Source of the DNA: Kitasatospora phosalacinea
GTDB taxonomy: Bacteria > Actinomycetota > Actinomycetes > Streptomycetales > Streptomycetaceae
Direction of reading: 5' to 3'
Assembly: GCF_030268885.1 (NCBI RefSeq)
Contig: NZ_BSSA01000020.1
Span: 81,993-145,992 of the forward strand
DNA: 64,000 nucleotides
Positions within the stretch are counted from its first letter, which is position 1. Every line of letters begins with the position of its first letter. The position numbers and the translations under genes are program-made. This document shows positions 8,279 through 18,784 of this stretch, piece after piece. Under the pieces are notes generated by a model. That model did no database searches, was not told the origin of the DNA, and worked only from the letters and a program-made list of their open reading frames with translations.

Positions 8279-9001
8279 TCAGCCGCCGAACTCGGCGACC
8301 GCCGCCGCCACGATCGCCTCCAGGCGTGCGTGGTGCGCCCCGCGCCAGTAGACCTGCCCGCAGTCGGCGCACTGCGCGAAGGCGTCGTACGAGCGCTCGG
8401 TCCCGTCCTCCAGGCGGTCCTGCACCGCCTCCTTGGCGGCGGCGCGCAGCGTGCCGTTGCAGGCGGTGCACCTGGTCCACGGGGCCAGCGGCGGCGCGAA
8501 CCGGGAGAGCACGTCGCGCAGTTGGTCGGCCGGCCGGTGGCTGTAGACGTAGCCGCCGGCCCACAGCTCGCGCCGGTGCAGCAGGCCCCGGTCCCGGGAG
8601 AGCAGCACCCGCCGCTCGGCGGCCGACCGCGCGGCCAGCGCCGGGTCGCCGATGTCCACGCTCTCGTACGCGGCGTCGACGCCGAGCAGCCGCAGCCGGC
8701 GGGCCAGCGTGCCCAGGTGGACGTCGAGCAGGAAGCGGGCCGGCCCGGCCAGCCGCTGGGGCCTGGTCACCCCGAGCACCGCGACCCGGGCGCCCGGCCC
8801 GGCGACCCGGGAGGCGGGCACCGGCTCGCCGTCGACGCGCAGCCCGCCGACCTCGGTGAGCGGGACGCCCAGCGACTCGACCAGGTGCCCGAGCGTCGAG
8901 GCGCCGTCGGTCCGCACCGCCGCGAGCCCGTCGCGGTACCGGGCGCGGACGAACAGGTGCAGCTCGGGGGCGAACTCGATCCAGATCTCGGGTCTCTCCA
9001 C
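8279..9001 (-). CDS. Mut7-C RNase domain protein with ubiquitin-like N-terminus
   Basis: 240-residue protein with two parts. Residues 1-80 resemble the ubiquitin-like Mut7-C N-domain (FVRARYRDGLAAV, LTEVGGLRVDGEPV). Residues 85-240 are the Mut7-C RNase domain, a PIN-like fold ending in a zinc ribbon. FLLDVHLGTLARRLRLLGVD carries the first acidic residue, then VLLSRDRGLLHR; the ribbon cysteines are CTACNG and CADCGQVYWRG. Probable RNase or RNA-processing protein, inferred from the family. It overlaps nothing and may be monocistronic. Confidence 0.88.
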   Translation of the reverse strand: MERPEIWIEFAPELHLFVRARYRDGLAAVRTDGASTLGHLVESLGVPLTEVGGLRVDGEPVPASRVAGPGARVAVLGVTRPQRLAGPARFLLDVHLGTLARRLRLLGVDAAYESVDIGDPALAARSAAERRVLLSRDRGLLHRRELWAGGYVYSHRPADQLRDVLSRFAPPLAPWTRCTACNGTLRAAAKEAVQDRLEDGTERSYDAFAQCADCGQVYWRGAHHARLEAIVAAAVAEFGG

Positions 9002-9074
9002 GGCACCAGCATGCCAGCGGCCCCGAGCGGTCCCGCCCGGGCCCCCGTCCCGCCCGGGGGCCCGGCACGCGCGG

Positions 9075-10262
9075 TCAGGGCTTGAAGAGCACCTTGACCG
9101 CGCCGTCCCGCTTCTGCTGGAACATCGCGTACGCCTCCGGGGCCTCCTCCAGCGGCAGGTGGTGGGTGGCGAAGGAGTCCACGCCCAGCGGGTCGGCGTC
9201 GGTCAGCAGCGGCAGCAGCTCGTCCGTCCAGCGGCGCACGTTGGCCTGGCCCATCCGCAGCTGCACCTGCTTGTCGAACATGGTCAGCAGCGGCATCGGG
9301 TCGGCCGCGCCCCCGTAGACGCCCGCCACCGAGATGGTGCCGCCGCGCCGCACCAGCTCCACCGCCAGGTGCAGGGCCTGCAGCCGGTCCACCCCGGCCC
9401 GCTGCATCAGCGCCCGGGCCAGCGCGTCCGGCAGCAGGCCGGTGACGCGCTGCGCGGCGCCCGCGGCGGGGGAGCCGTGCGCCTCCATGCCGACCGCGTC
9501 GATCACGCTGTCGGGGCCGAGCCCGTCGGTCAGGTCGCGGACGGCCTGCGGCAGCTGCTTGGGCCGGTCGTTCAGGTCCAGCACCACCGCGCCGCGCTCC
9601 CGGGCCCGCTGCAGCCGCTCCGGGACGAGGTCGACCCCGATCACCTGCCGCACGCCCGGCCGCAGCAGCGCCATCCGCACGCACATCTCGCCGATCGGCC
9701 CCAGGCCCAGCACCAGCAGCGTGCCGCCCTCCGGCACCGCCGCGTACTCGAGGGCCTGCCAGGCCGTCGGCAGCACGTCGGAGAGGAACACGAAGCGGTC
9801 GTCAGGCGGCCCCTCCGGCACCTTCACCGGCAGCGTGTCGCCGAACGGCACCCGCAGCAACTCGGCCTGCCCGCCCGGCACCTGGCCGTACAGCTTGGTG
9901 TAGCCGAACAGCGCCGCGCCGCTGCCGTACTCGCGCACCTGGGTGGTCTCGCACTGCGAGTGCAGCCCGTTCGTGCACATCCGGCAGGTGCCGCAGCTGA
10001 CGTTGAACGGCACCACCACCCGGTCGCCCGGGCTCAGCGTCCGCACCGCGCCGCCCACCTTCCGGACGACGCCCATCGCCTCGTGGCCCAGGACGTCACC
10101 CGGGTCCAGGAACGGCCCGAGCACCTCGTACAGGTGCAGGTCGGAGCCGCACAGGCCGGTCGACGTCACCTCCACCAGCACGTCCGAGGGGTCCTCGACC
10201 ATCGGGTCGGGCACCTCCGTCACCCGGACGTCCCGCCTGCCCTGCCAGGTCACCGCACGCAT
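9075..10262 (-). CDS. zinc-dependent alcohol dehydrogenase (formaldehyde dehydrogenase-like MDR)
   Basis: 395-residue medium-chain dehydrogenase. The catalytic zinc site is GLCGSDLHLYE (near 37) with GHEAMGVV (near 60). The structural zinc loop has four cysteines in CGTCRMCTNGLHSQC near 90-104. The Rossmann motif LVLGLGPIGEMCVR is near 185. Insertions resemble the FdhA-type or threonine-dehydrogenase-like group. Start: GAAGGAG is followed after 3 bases by GTG and after 6 by ATG, so the ATG at 10262 is preferred. It lies 24 bases after the SDR gene and probably forms one operon with it. Confidence 0.9.
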   Translation of the reverse strand: MRAVTWQGRRDVRVTEVPDPMVEDPSDVLVEVTSTGLCGSDLHLYEVLGPFLDPGDVLGHEAMGVVRKVGGAVRTLSPGDRVVVPFNVSCGTCRMCTNGLHSQCETTQVREYGSGAALFGYTKLYGQVPGGQAELLRVPFGDTLPVKVPEGPPDDRFVFLSDVLPTAWQALEYAAVPEGGTLLVLGLGPIGEMCVRMALLRPGVRQVIGVDLVPERLQRARERGAVVLDLNDRPKQLPQAVRDLTDGLGPDSVIDAVGMEAHGSPAAGAAQRVTGLLPDALARALMQRAGVDRLQALHLAVELVRRGGTISVAGVYGGAADPMPLLTMFDKQVQLRMGQANVRRWTDELLPLLTDADPLGVDSFATHHLPLEEAPEAYAMFQQKRDGAVKVLFKP

Positions 10263-10286
10263 CACGCGCTCCTTCCGTTCGATGGG

Positions 10287-11249
10287 TCAGCCCGCCTGCG
10301 GGCCGGGCTCGTTGGTGTGCCGCCCGGCCCGGTCGCCGAGCGCGGTCAGGACCGGGACGAGGCGCCCGGTGCGCCCGGACGCCGCCTCGCCCGGCAGGTC
10401 GTGCTCCGCCACCCGGCCCGGCCCCGGCAGCAGCCGGCCCGCCGCGCCCAGCAGCGCCCCGAACGTCGCCGGGGCCACTCCCTGGAGGCGCACCGCCAGC
10501 TTGGCCGCCGGGGTCAGCACCAGTTCCGGCCGCCCCCACTCGGCGGCCCGCACGATCCGGCGCGCCGCCCGGCCCGCGTCCATCGACAGCAGCGGCATGC
10601 TCGCCGCCGCGCCGAACCACGCGTACTCCAGCGGCGCCCGGCCGGAGAACCGGGCCGCCCGGTGCGAACCCGTCCGCATCAGCCCCGGCACCACCGTGGT
10701 CACCTGCACCCCGCTGCCCGCCAGCTCCACCCGCAGCCCGCGGGAGAACGCCGCCAGCGCGGCCTTCGCCGTCACGTACGGCAGCAGGTGCGGCGCCGGG
10801 ACGGGCCCGCCGATCGAGGCGACGTTCACCACCGAGCCGCCGCCGCGCTCGCGCATCCCCGGCAGCACCGCCAGCACCAGTTCCAGCGGGGCCGCCACCA
10901 TGACGTCCCAGGAGAGCCGGAAGTCCTCCTCGACCAGCGCCGACAGCGGCCCGACCTGGATCACCCCCGCGTTGTTCACCAGCAGGTCCAGCGGGCGCCC
11001 CAGCCGCTCGGCCGCCTCCGCGGCCACCGCCCGCCCCGCGCCCGGCACCGCCAGGTCGCACTGCAGCGCCGCCCGGCGCGTCGTCAGCCGCCCCAACCGC
11101 CGCTCCGCGAAGGCCAGTTCGGCGCCGTCCCGGGCGCACACCGCGACCCGGCAGCCGCGCCGGGCCAGCTCCTCGGCGACCAGCAGGCCCAGCCCGCGCG
11201 AGCCACCCGTCACCAGCGCCGCCCGGTCCGCGAAATCCACCCGTGCCAC
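10287..11249 (-). CDS. short-chain dehydrogenase/reductase with extended C-terminus
   Basis: 320-residue NAD(P)-dependent SDR. TGGSRGLG near residue 15 binds cofactor, LLVNNAGV is near 90, and the catalytic serine (NVASIGG near 140) and YVTAKAAL near 155 are present. The C-terminal 80 residues extend beyond the 250-residue core, as in SDRs of fatty or polyketide substrates. The start is taken as the second of two in-frame GTG codons because GAGGAGAGG then has normal spacing. It diverges from the catalase gene and has its own SigB-like promoter at 11288-11312. Confidence 0.88.
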   Translation of the reverse strand: MARVDFADRAALVTGGSRGLGLLVAEELARRGCRVAVCARDGAELAFAERRLGRLTTRRAALQCDLAVPGAGRAVAAEAAERLGRPLDLLVNNAGVIQVGPLSALVEEDFRLSWDVMVAAPLELVLAVLPGMRERGGGSVVNVASIGGPVPAPHLLPYVTAKAALAAFSRGLRVELAGSGVQVTTVVPGLMRTGSHRAARFSGRAPLEYAWFGAAASMPLLSMDAGRAARRIVRAAEWGRPELVLTPAAKLAVRLQGVAPATFGALLGAAGRLLPGPGRVAEHDLPGEAASGRTGRLVPVLTALGDRAGRHTNEPGPQAG

Positions 11250-11287
11250 GGCCGCCACCTCTCCTCGGGGATCCGACTGCGCCGCGC

Positions 11288-11312
11288 CTGCCCGAGGTGC
11301 AGGGGAGGAAAC
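11288..11312 (-). promoter_or_regulatory. SigB-like promoter before the SDR-ADH operon
   Basis: Read on the minus strand: GTTT, 15 bases, GGGCAG. It ends 38 bases before the GTG start at 11249. Confidence 0.55.
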
Positions 11313-11345
11313 CGGGCGATAAGAGATGTACGGGGACATTCGTCC

Positions 11346-11371
11346 GTTTCCGTTCGGGCCCGACCGGTTAG
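11346..11371 (+). promoter_or_regulatory. SigB-like promoter before catalase
   Basis: GTTT, 16 bases, GGTTAG (one base off GGGTAG), 46 bases before the catalase ATG. Catalase B is a known SigB target in S. coelicolor, which supports the reading. Confidence 0.4.
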
Positions 11372-11417
11372 CCGGGTCGGTAACGCCCCCCGACGTCCAC
11401 CTCCCGGAAGGACTTCC

Positions 11418-13619
<2,202 letters not shown>

Positions 13620-13657
13620 GCGGGCGGATTTTCCTACCGATTGACGGCCGGTGGACG

Positions 13658-13682
13658 GCATGCCCGGGCGATCAGTGGGCAG
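13658..13682 (+). promoter_or_regulatory. SigB-like promoter before small hydrophobic protein
   Basis: GCAT, 15 bases, GGGCAG, 34 bases before the GTG at 13717. Confidence 0.45.
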
Positions 13683-13716
13683 ACGGCGGGCGTACCGATA
13701 CGAAGGAGGACAAATC

Positions 13717-13887
13717 GTGGTTCCGCTCCTGCTGGTCCTGCTCCTCGCCCTGCTGCTGTTCGGCGCGGGCTTCGCGGTGAAGATCCTGTGGTGGGTCGCG
13801 GTCGTCGTGCTCGTGGTGTGGCTGGTGGGCTTCCTCGCCCGCAGCACCAACGCGTCCGGTGGCCGCGGACGTTGGTACCGCTGGTAG
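13717..13887 (+). CDS. small hydrophobic membrane protein (56 aa)
   Basis: 56-residue protein with two membrane helices (about residues 2-20 and 22-43) and a basic tail ending RGRWYRW. It resembles the short hydrophobic proteins often linked to envelope stress in Gram-positives. The GTG start has a strong AAGGAGG 7 bases upstream. Its SigB-like promoter suggests stress induction. No enzymatic motif is present; the function is unknown. Confidence 0.8.
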   Translation: MVPLLLVLLLALLLFGAGFAVKILWWVAVVVLVVWLVGFLARSTNASGGRGRWYRW

Positions 13888-13911
13888 CGGATCCTCGGTA
13901 CCGACCCGACG

Positions 13912-13950
13912 GCGCCGACGGCGGAGGCTCACGGCCTCCGCCGTCGGCGC
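13912..13950. terminator. bidirectional hairpin terminator
   Basis: Perfect 17-base-pair stem (13912-13928 with 13934-13950) and a 5-base loop between two convergent genes. There is no long U-run, as usual in Streptomyces. Confidence 0.75.
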
Positions 13951-13998
13951 ACGTCCGGGGCCCGGGAGAACAGCGGACGGTCTCACCGGCAGGCGGTC

Positions 13999-15228
13999 TC
14001 ACCAGCGCGGGAGGTGGGGACGGGTGTCGTCCAGCAGCGGCGGGGAGAGCGGTTGCCACTCGATCATCATGATGGTGGCGTCGTCGGTCAGCCCCTCGTC
14101 CTGGTGCTCCAGGATCGCGTGCATCAGCCGGCGCAGCGTCTCCGGGGCGGTCTCCCCGGCACCGGCCGCCCGGATCACGAAGTCGGTGAACCGGGCCAGC
14201 CCGAAGAACTCGTGGTTGGCGCCCTTCGCGTCCACCACCCCGTCGGTGTAGATCAGCAGCCGGTCGCCCGGCTTCAGCGAGAAGGTCCGCACCGTCCGCG
14301 GGGCGCCGGTGTAGTGGCTCAGCCCCAGCGGCAGCTCGCCCGGCCCGTCCAGCGCACCCGCCACCACCTCGCCGGAGCGGATCAGCAGCGGGTGCGGGTG
14401 CCCGCAGTTGGCCCAGTGCAGGGTGCCGGTCGCGATGTCCAGGCGCAGGAAGACGCCGGTCGCGAACCGGTCCGGGAACCAGTCGTGCAGCGCCCGGTCG
14501 ATCGTGTCGACCAGGTCCGGCAGGTCCGCGCCGTTGCGGCGGGCGTTGCGGCAGGCGCCCAGCGCCAGCGAGGCGGTCAGCCCGGACGCCAGGTCGTGCC
14601 CCATCGCGTCCAGCACGGCGGCGTGCAGCACCCCGTCGGCCAGCGCGTGGTCGAACGCGTCCCCGCCCAGCCGGTAGGCCGGCTCCAGGACGGCGGTGGA
14701 GATCGCCCGGTCGGTGCAGACCGTCCGCGGCGGCAGGAAGGCCCGCAGCATCTCGGACGGCAGGCTCATGGTGTCGGCCTGGGTGCCGTGCGCGTAGCTG
14801 TCGCTGGTGTCCCGCTTGGACGTGATCACCATCGCGAGCACCGAGGCCAGCAGGCGGCAGCGCCGCACCGCCTCCCGGTCCAGCTACGGCGTGCGCAGCC
14901 CCAGCACGCCCAGCCGTTCGGCCCCGTCGGTCAGCGGGAACCAGACCGCCAGGCCGGAGTCGGGATCCTCGGCCACCCGCATCGTCCCGGTCCGGAACGC
15001 CCACCCCGCCAGCGTCCCGTCGATCGGCAGGTCCGGCCCCTCGGCCAGGGCGACCAGGCGGTGCTGCTGGATGTCGGCCAGGTACACGGCGGACGAGCCC
15101 AGGCCCAGCGCCCGGGTGTACTGCTCGGCGAAGCGCGGCGCCTCCCCGGGGTCGAGGGTGCGGCCCGCGGTCAGGAACTGCTCCAGCAGCCGTTCGCCGA
15201 GGTTCAGGGGCGGTGTCTCGTCGGGCAT
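13999..15228 (-). pseudogene. GAF-SpoIIE (PP2C) phosphatase interrupted by one amber codon
   Basis: Reads as one 410-codon frame: an N-terminal GAF domain (1-114), then TAG at codon 115 (14884-14886), then a PP2C/SpoIIE phosphatase. The two halves are exactly in frame and neither looks degraded. The phosphatase keeps its metal motifs (YRLGGDAFDHALADG, LDAMGHDLASG, LIYTDGVVDAKG, LTDDATIMM). The sense context LRTP-x-LDREAVRRC suggests a former TAC or similar. Possible readings are a recent nonsense mutation, a sequencing error, or two separately translated proteins, as GTG starts exist just after the stop. SpoIIE phosphatases normally reset STAS anti-anti-sigma factors. Confidence 0.75.
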
Positions 15229-15231
15229 CTC

Positions 15232-15780
15232 TCAAGCCGATCGCGGATACCGGGAGGGCGCAGCCCCGGTCCGCTGCTCCGGGCACCGGGACAACCCGGA
15301 CGGCGTACCGCCCCGCGCGCCCCGGCCGCCGATCGGACGGACCTCCACCGGTCGCGGCTCGACCGGCTGCGGTTCGGCCGGACGGCGCTCGGTCTGACGG
15401 CGCTCGGTCGGCCGAGGTGCGGGCCCGGCGTGCGGGCCCAGCTCCAGCTCGCGTTCCAGCTCCTCGATCCGGGCGGCGACCTCCCGGGGGTCGGGCCGGA
15501 CGACGGCAACGCGCCCGCGGTCCAGGGCCACCGCCCCGACCAGGCCGTGCAGCGCCAGGACCGGCAGGGCCACCGGCCACAGCGCGCCCGCGCACAGCGC
15601 GAACGCCTCGGTCTGCTGCCGCTCCTGCCGCTCGAACGTGCCGACCCGCCGCTCGTCGGCCACCGCCCGGGCGCCGCCCGCCCGCAGGAAGCGCTCCCGC
15701 TCCCGCCGGAAGACCGTCCGGGCCGTCAGCAGCCCGCCGAGCGCGTAGCCCGCCACCACCCCCAGACACAGCAGCACCAC
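15232..15780 (-). CDS. membrane protein with two TM helices and Arg/Pro-rich tail
   Basis: 182-residue protein I cannot assign. A TM helix is at 2-20 (VVLLCLGVVAGYALGGLL), then a charged stretch rich in Arg and Glu (23-60), a second hydrophobic segment at 64-84, a charged helix REVAARIEELERELELG and a disordered tail with PRPTERRQTERRPAEPQPVE-type repeats. The GTG at 15780 follows GAGGAGG at good spacing. It ends 3 bases before the interrupted phosphatase start and may be co-transcribed with it. Confidence 0.7.
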   Translation of the reverse strand: MVLLCLGVVAGYALGGLLTARTVFRRERERFLRAGGARAVADERRVGTFERQERQQTEAFALCAGALWPVALPVLALHGLVGAVALDRGRVAVVRPDPREVAARIEELERELELGPHAGPAPRPTERRQTERRPAEPQPVEPRPVEVRPIGGRGARGGTPSGLSRCPEQRTGAAPSRYPRSA

Positions 15781-15909
15781 CGCTGACCGCCTCCTCGATC
15801 GCCGAAAGCCTCCGGATACGCCGCACGTATGCCCGACATTCCGGCGCCCAACGGGTGGACCGACACAAAAGCCGCCCGGACGGTGCGCGCCGGGCGGCTC
15901 TTGCACGGG

Positions 15910-16179
15910 TCAACGGCCGGCGGGACCGTCCGGGCCGCGCGGGGGGACGGCCGACCCCGGGCCGCCCGGACCGTCGTCCTCCGGCGTGCTCCAGGAGTCG
16001 GCCCGCGGGGCAGCGGGCCCGGGCCCCGCCGGAGGACGCCGCCGCCGCCGACTGCCCCACACGAACGCCCCGATCAGGGCGGCGACGATGATCAGCGCCG
16101 GAACGACCACCACCAGGAGGGACGGACCGCTCGACTCCTTCGCCAGTGATCCCGCCGCCAGTACCGCGTCGACCGTCAT
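15910..16179 (-). CDS. small single-pass membrane protein (DUF6479-like)
   Basis: 89 residues: a short N-terminus, one TM helix at about 21-42 (LLVVVVPALIIVAALIGAFV), an Arg-rich stop-transfer WGSRRRRRPP and a Pro/Gly-rich cytoplasmic tail. This fits the Streptomyces DUF6479 type; that label is from memory. AAGGAG precedes the ATG. It has its own SigB-like promoter and faces away from the gas vesicle operon. Confidence 0.75.
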   Translation of the reverse strand: MTVDAVLAAGSLAKESSGPSLLVVVVPALIIVAALIGAFVWGSRRRRRPPAGPGPAAPRADSWSTPEDDGPGGPGSAVPPRGPDGPAGR

Positions 16180-16234
16180 GACCTGCTCCTTCGTTCCGGT
16201 GGACCCGTCCGATCAGGCCCGCGTCGGATCCCGC

Positions 16235-16260
16235 CTACCCGGCCGGGCCGGAATGAATGC
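16235..16260 (-). promoter_or_regulatory. SigB-like promoter before DUF6479-like gene
   Basis: On the minus strand GCAT, 16 bases, GGGTAG, 55 bases before the ATG at 16179. Lies back to back with the gas vesicle promoter. Confidence 0.5.
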
Positions 16261-16281
16261 CCGAAAGATCCGGATATCGGT

Positions 16282-16306
16282 GTGTCGTGTTCCGGGTGTC
16301 GGGTAG
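16282..16306 (+). promoter_or_regulatory. SigB-like promoter of the gas vesicle operon
   Basis: GTGT, 15 bases, GGGTAG, 64 bases before the first gene of the operon. This is the only promoter-like signal I see in front of the ten genes, which are otherwise overlapping or within 7 bases. Confidence 0.6.
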
Positions 16307-16370
16307 GCGGTACGACTGTCGAAGAGGGGCGGCCACCAGGACCGGTCCGACTCCTTCTACGGGGTATCCG

Positions 16371-17183
16371 ATGAAGAATTCGAAGTTGGCAACTGCCGTG
16401 GTCGCGGGCTACTTCCTCGGGCGCTGGCGCAAGGCCCGCTGGGCGCTGGCCCTGGCCGGGATGGCCGCGGGAAAGAAGCTCAGCACCAACCCGGGCGTGC
16501 TGTTCGGGCAACTCGTCGAGTCCTCGCCGCAACTGCGCGGCCTGGTGGACGAGATGCGCGGCGACCTCACCGAGGCGGGCAAGAAGGCCCTGGTGACGGC
16601 CGCGGGCAACCGGATGGGCGCGCTCACCGACCGCCTGCAGCAGCAGACCGAAGCCATCCGCGACCGCACCGCGGGTCGCGGCCGGGACGAGGAGGAACCG
16701 GACCAGGACGAGGTGGAGCCGGAGGAGAGCGAGGAGCCGGCGGAGGAAGAGGAGCCGGAACCGGACGAGGCGGAGGCCGAGGAGGAACCGGAGGAGGGCG
16801 AGGAGCCGGAAGAGGAAGAGGAGGAGCCGGACGAGGAGGAGCCGGAGGAGGCAGAGGAGGAACCGCCGCCCCGACGACGCACCTCGCGCAGCAGTAGCAG
16901 CAGCGGCTCCCGCGCGAGCGGCGGGACGGGCGGCGGCGCGGCGAAGCGCCCGTCGCGGGCCAAGAGCAGCACGGCGTCCACCGCTTCCCGTTCGACCGGC
17001 AGCCGCAGCCGCACCGGTACCGGTACCGCGAAGAAGACCGCGAAGAAGGCGGCGGCGCCGCGGAAGTCCGCGGCCGCCAAACGGACCGCCTCGTCGGCCG
17101 CCGGACGGAAGTCGACCGGCACCGCGTCCGCCCGGAAGAGCACCGGGACACGCGCGTCGGCCAAGAAGACGAAGGCGGGGTGA
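16371..17183 (+). CDS. gas vesicle operon protein with acidic block and histone H1-like basic tail
   Basis: 270-residue first gene of the gvp operon. Residues 1-105 are a helical head (MKNSKLATAVVAGYFLG; VDEMRGDLTEAGKKALVTAA). Residues 106-165 are almost only Glu, Asp and Pro. Residues 166-270 are Ser/Lys/Arg/Ala-rich and resemble a histone H1 tail (AKKTAKKAAAPRKSAAAKR). Streptomyces gvp clusters carry poorly studied accessory genes (gvpY, gvpZ) and this may be one, though I cannot assign which. A role in scaffolding, assembly or nucleoid contact is speculation. The ATG at 16371 is the first good start after the promoter. Confidence 0.7.
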   Translation: MKNSKLATAVVAGYFLGRWRKARWALALAGMAAGKKLSTNPGVLFGQLVESSPQLRGLVDEMRGDLTEAGKKALVTAAGNRMGALTDRLQQQTEAIRDRTAGRGRDEEEPDQDEVEPEESEEPAEEEEPEPDEAEAEEEPEEGEEPEEEEEEPDEEEPEEAEEEPPPRRRTSRSSSSSGSRASGGTGGGAAKRPSRAKSSTASTASRSTGSRSRTGTGTAKKTAKKAAAPRKSAAAKRTASSAAGRKSTGTASARKSTGTRASAKKTKAG

Positions 17184-17189
17184 CCGGCG

Positions 17190-18356
17190 ATGGCCAGGCA
17201 GTCCCAGTCCGACGAAGGCGGCGGGAACGGCTCGGGCAGCGTGCTGGAGGCGCTCCCCACCGACCGGCTGAAGGACCAGGCGAAGGAGTTGGCGTCCGCG
17301 CTGGGGGAGCGGGCGATGACGGCGGCGGCCGACAGGGTCGGCGGGGTGACCGAGCGGCTCGTCGACTACGTGGCGAACGGCGGCAGCAGCAGCGGCGGTG
17401 ACGACGGCGACGACGGCGGCGGGGGCGGGGGTGGCGGCGGCGGCCTCGGGGGGACCATCGCGAAGAAGGTGCTGGGGGCGGGGGCGTCCAAGGTGAAGGA
17501 CGCCGTGACCGGGAAACTCGGTGGTGGCGGCGGGGGTGGTGGCGGCGGGAACAAGGAGACCAAGGTCACCAACATCATCGAGCAGATCGACGTCGGAGTC
17601 CCCCTCAGGGTCGCCTACAACCAGTGGACCCAGTTCCAGGACTTCCCGAAGTTCACCAAGCGCGTCGAACAGGTCGACCAGTCCGCCGACGAGAAGCTGA
17701 GCTGGAAGGCCGGGATCTTCCTCTCGCACCGCACCTGGGAGTCGACGATCGTCGAGCAGGTCCCGGACGAGCGGATCGTGTGGCGCTCGAAGGGCCAGAA
17801 GGGCTCGGTGGACGGGGCGGTGACGTTCCACGAACTCGCCCCCAACCTGACCAGGATCCTGGTCGTCCTCGAGTACCACCCCCAGGGCCTGTTCGAACGC
17901 ACCGGCAACCTGTGGCGGGCCCAGGGCCGCCGCGCCCGGCTGGAGCTGAAGCACTTCCGCCGCCACGTGATGACGCGCACGATCCTCGACCCCGACGACG
18001 TCGAGGGCTGGCGCGGCGAGATCCGCGACAGCGAGGTGGTCCGCTCCCACGAGGACGCCGTGAAGGAGGAGGAAGAGCAGCAGGACCAGGACCAGGACCA
18101 GGACGAGCCGGACGAGGAGGAGTACGAGGAGGAGCCCGAGGACGAGGGCTACGAGGACGAGGACGAGGAACCGGACGAGGACGAGGACCAGGACGGCGAC
18201 GAGGAGTACGACGACGAGGAGGAGTACGAGGACGAGCCAGAGGACGAGGACGAGGACGAGGACTACGAGGACGAGGACGAAGCGGAGGACGAGGAGGACG
18301 AGCCCGAACAGCCCGCCCGCCGAGGCTCCCGCCGGGCCTCCTCCCGGAAGAGGTGA
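17190..18356 (+). CDS. SRPBCC (cyclase/dehydrase-like) protein with glycine tracts and acidic tail, gvp operon
   Basis: 388 residues. The N-terminus has a helical segment (LPTDRLKDQAKELASALGER, 23-42) and two glycine tracts (near 76-86 and 111-120). An SRPBCC/START-like polyketide-cyclase domain spans about 125-270 (NIIEQIDVGVPLRVAYNQWT; FPKFTKRVEQV; RTWESTIVEQVPDERIVWRS; LVVLEYHPQGLFERTGN). The last 100 residues are Asp/Glu-rich with an Arg-rich end. SRPBCC folds bind hydrophobic ligands; here a role in handling the very hydrophobic GvpA is plausible but inferred. It lies 6 bases after the previous gene and just before gvpA. Confidence 0.8.
   Translation: MARQSQSDEGGGNGSGSVLEALPTDRLKDQAKELASALGERAMTAAADRVGGVTERLVDYVANGGSSSGGDDGDDGGGGGGGGGGLGGTIAKKVLGAGASKVKDAVTGKLGGGGGGGGGGNKETKVTNIIEQIDVGVPLRVAYNQWTQFQDFPKFTKRVEQVDQSADEKLSWKAGIFLSHRTWESTIVEQVPDERIVWRSKGQKGSVDGAVTFHELAPNLTRILVVLEYHPQGLFERTGNLWRAQGRRARLELKHFRRHVMTRTILDPDDVEGWRGEIRDSEVVRSHEDAVKEEEEQQDQDQDQDEPDEEEYEEEPEDEGYEDEDEEPDEDEDQDGDEEYDDEEEYEDEPEDEDEDEDYEDEDEAEDEEDEPEQPARRGSRRASSRKR
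17410..17442 (+). repeat. G-rich tract coding polyglycine (possible G-quadruplex)
   Basis: Runs of GGCGG and GGGGG encode a Gly stretch in the SRPBCC protein; a second similar tract lies at about 17521-17552. Both have enough G runs to form a quadruplex on the coding strand. Confidence 0.4.
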
Positions 18357-18361
18357 GAGCG

Positions 18362-18784
18362 GTGTCAGTGGCCCCGCGTTCCAGCAACTACATGTCCCGC
18401 CCGTCCTCCTCGGGCCTGGTGGACGTGGTCGACCTGATCCTCGACAAGGGCCTGGTGATCGACATCTACATCCGGGTCTCCCTGGTCGGGATCGAACTGC
18501 TCACCATCGACGCCCGCATCGTGGTGGCGAGCGTCGACACGTACCTGCGCTTCGCCGAGGCGGTCAACCGGCTCGACATCACCCAGGACAACAGCAAGGG
18601 GCTCCCGCAACTGGTGAACGACATGCAGGAGGGCGGGGCCCGGCACAAGACCCGCGGCGCGCTCGAAGGCGTCAAGGAGAAGGTGTCCGACCTGGTCGGC
18701 GGGGGTGACGACGAGGACGAGGAGGAGCCGGAGGAGCGGCCCCGGCGGCGGACCCGGCCGACCCGGAAGGGACGTGAGCAATGA
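18362..18784 (+). CDS. gvpA: gas vesicle structural protein GvpA
   Basis: Main shell protein, 140 residues. The GvpA core at about 16-72 is clear (LVDVVDLILDKGLVIDIYIR, SLVGIELLTIDARIVVASV, DTYLRFAEAVNRLDI). It has the extended charged C-terminus typical of Streptomyces GvpA and longer than the 70-residue haloarchaeal or cyanobacterial form. The GTG at 18362 has AGAGG 8 bases upstream. The stop overlaps the gvpF start by ATGA. The tail DDEDEEEPEERPRRRTRP carries acid and base blocks like other proteins of this operon. Confidence 0.93.
   Translation: MSVAPRSSNYMSRPSSSGLVDVVDLILDKGLVIDIYIRVSLVGIELLTIDARIVVASVDTYLRFAEAVNRLDITQDNSKGLPQLVNDMQEGGARHKTRGALEGVKEKVSDLVGGGDDEDEEEPEERPRRRTRPTRKGREQ

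Noticed and set aside
8652..11417. Long plus-strand open frame before catalase
   Set aside because: It is antisense to the Mut7-C, ADH and SDR genes, without family-like sequence. Catalase proper starts at 11418 with a ribosome site.
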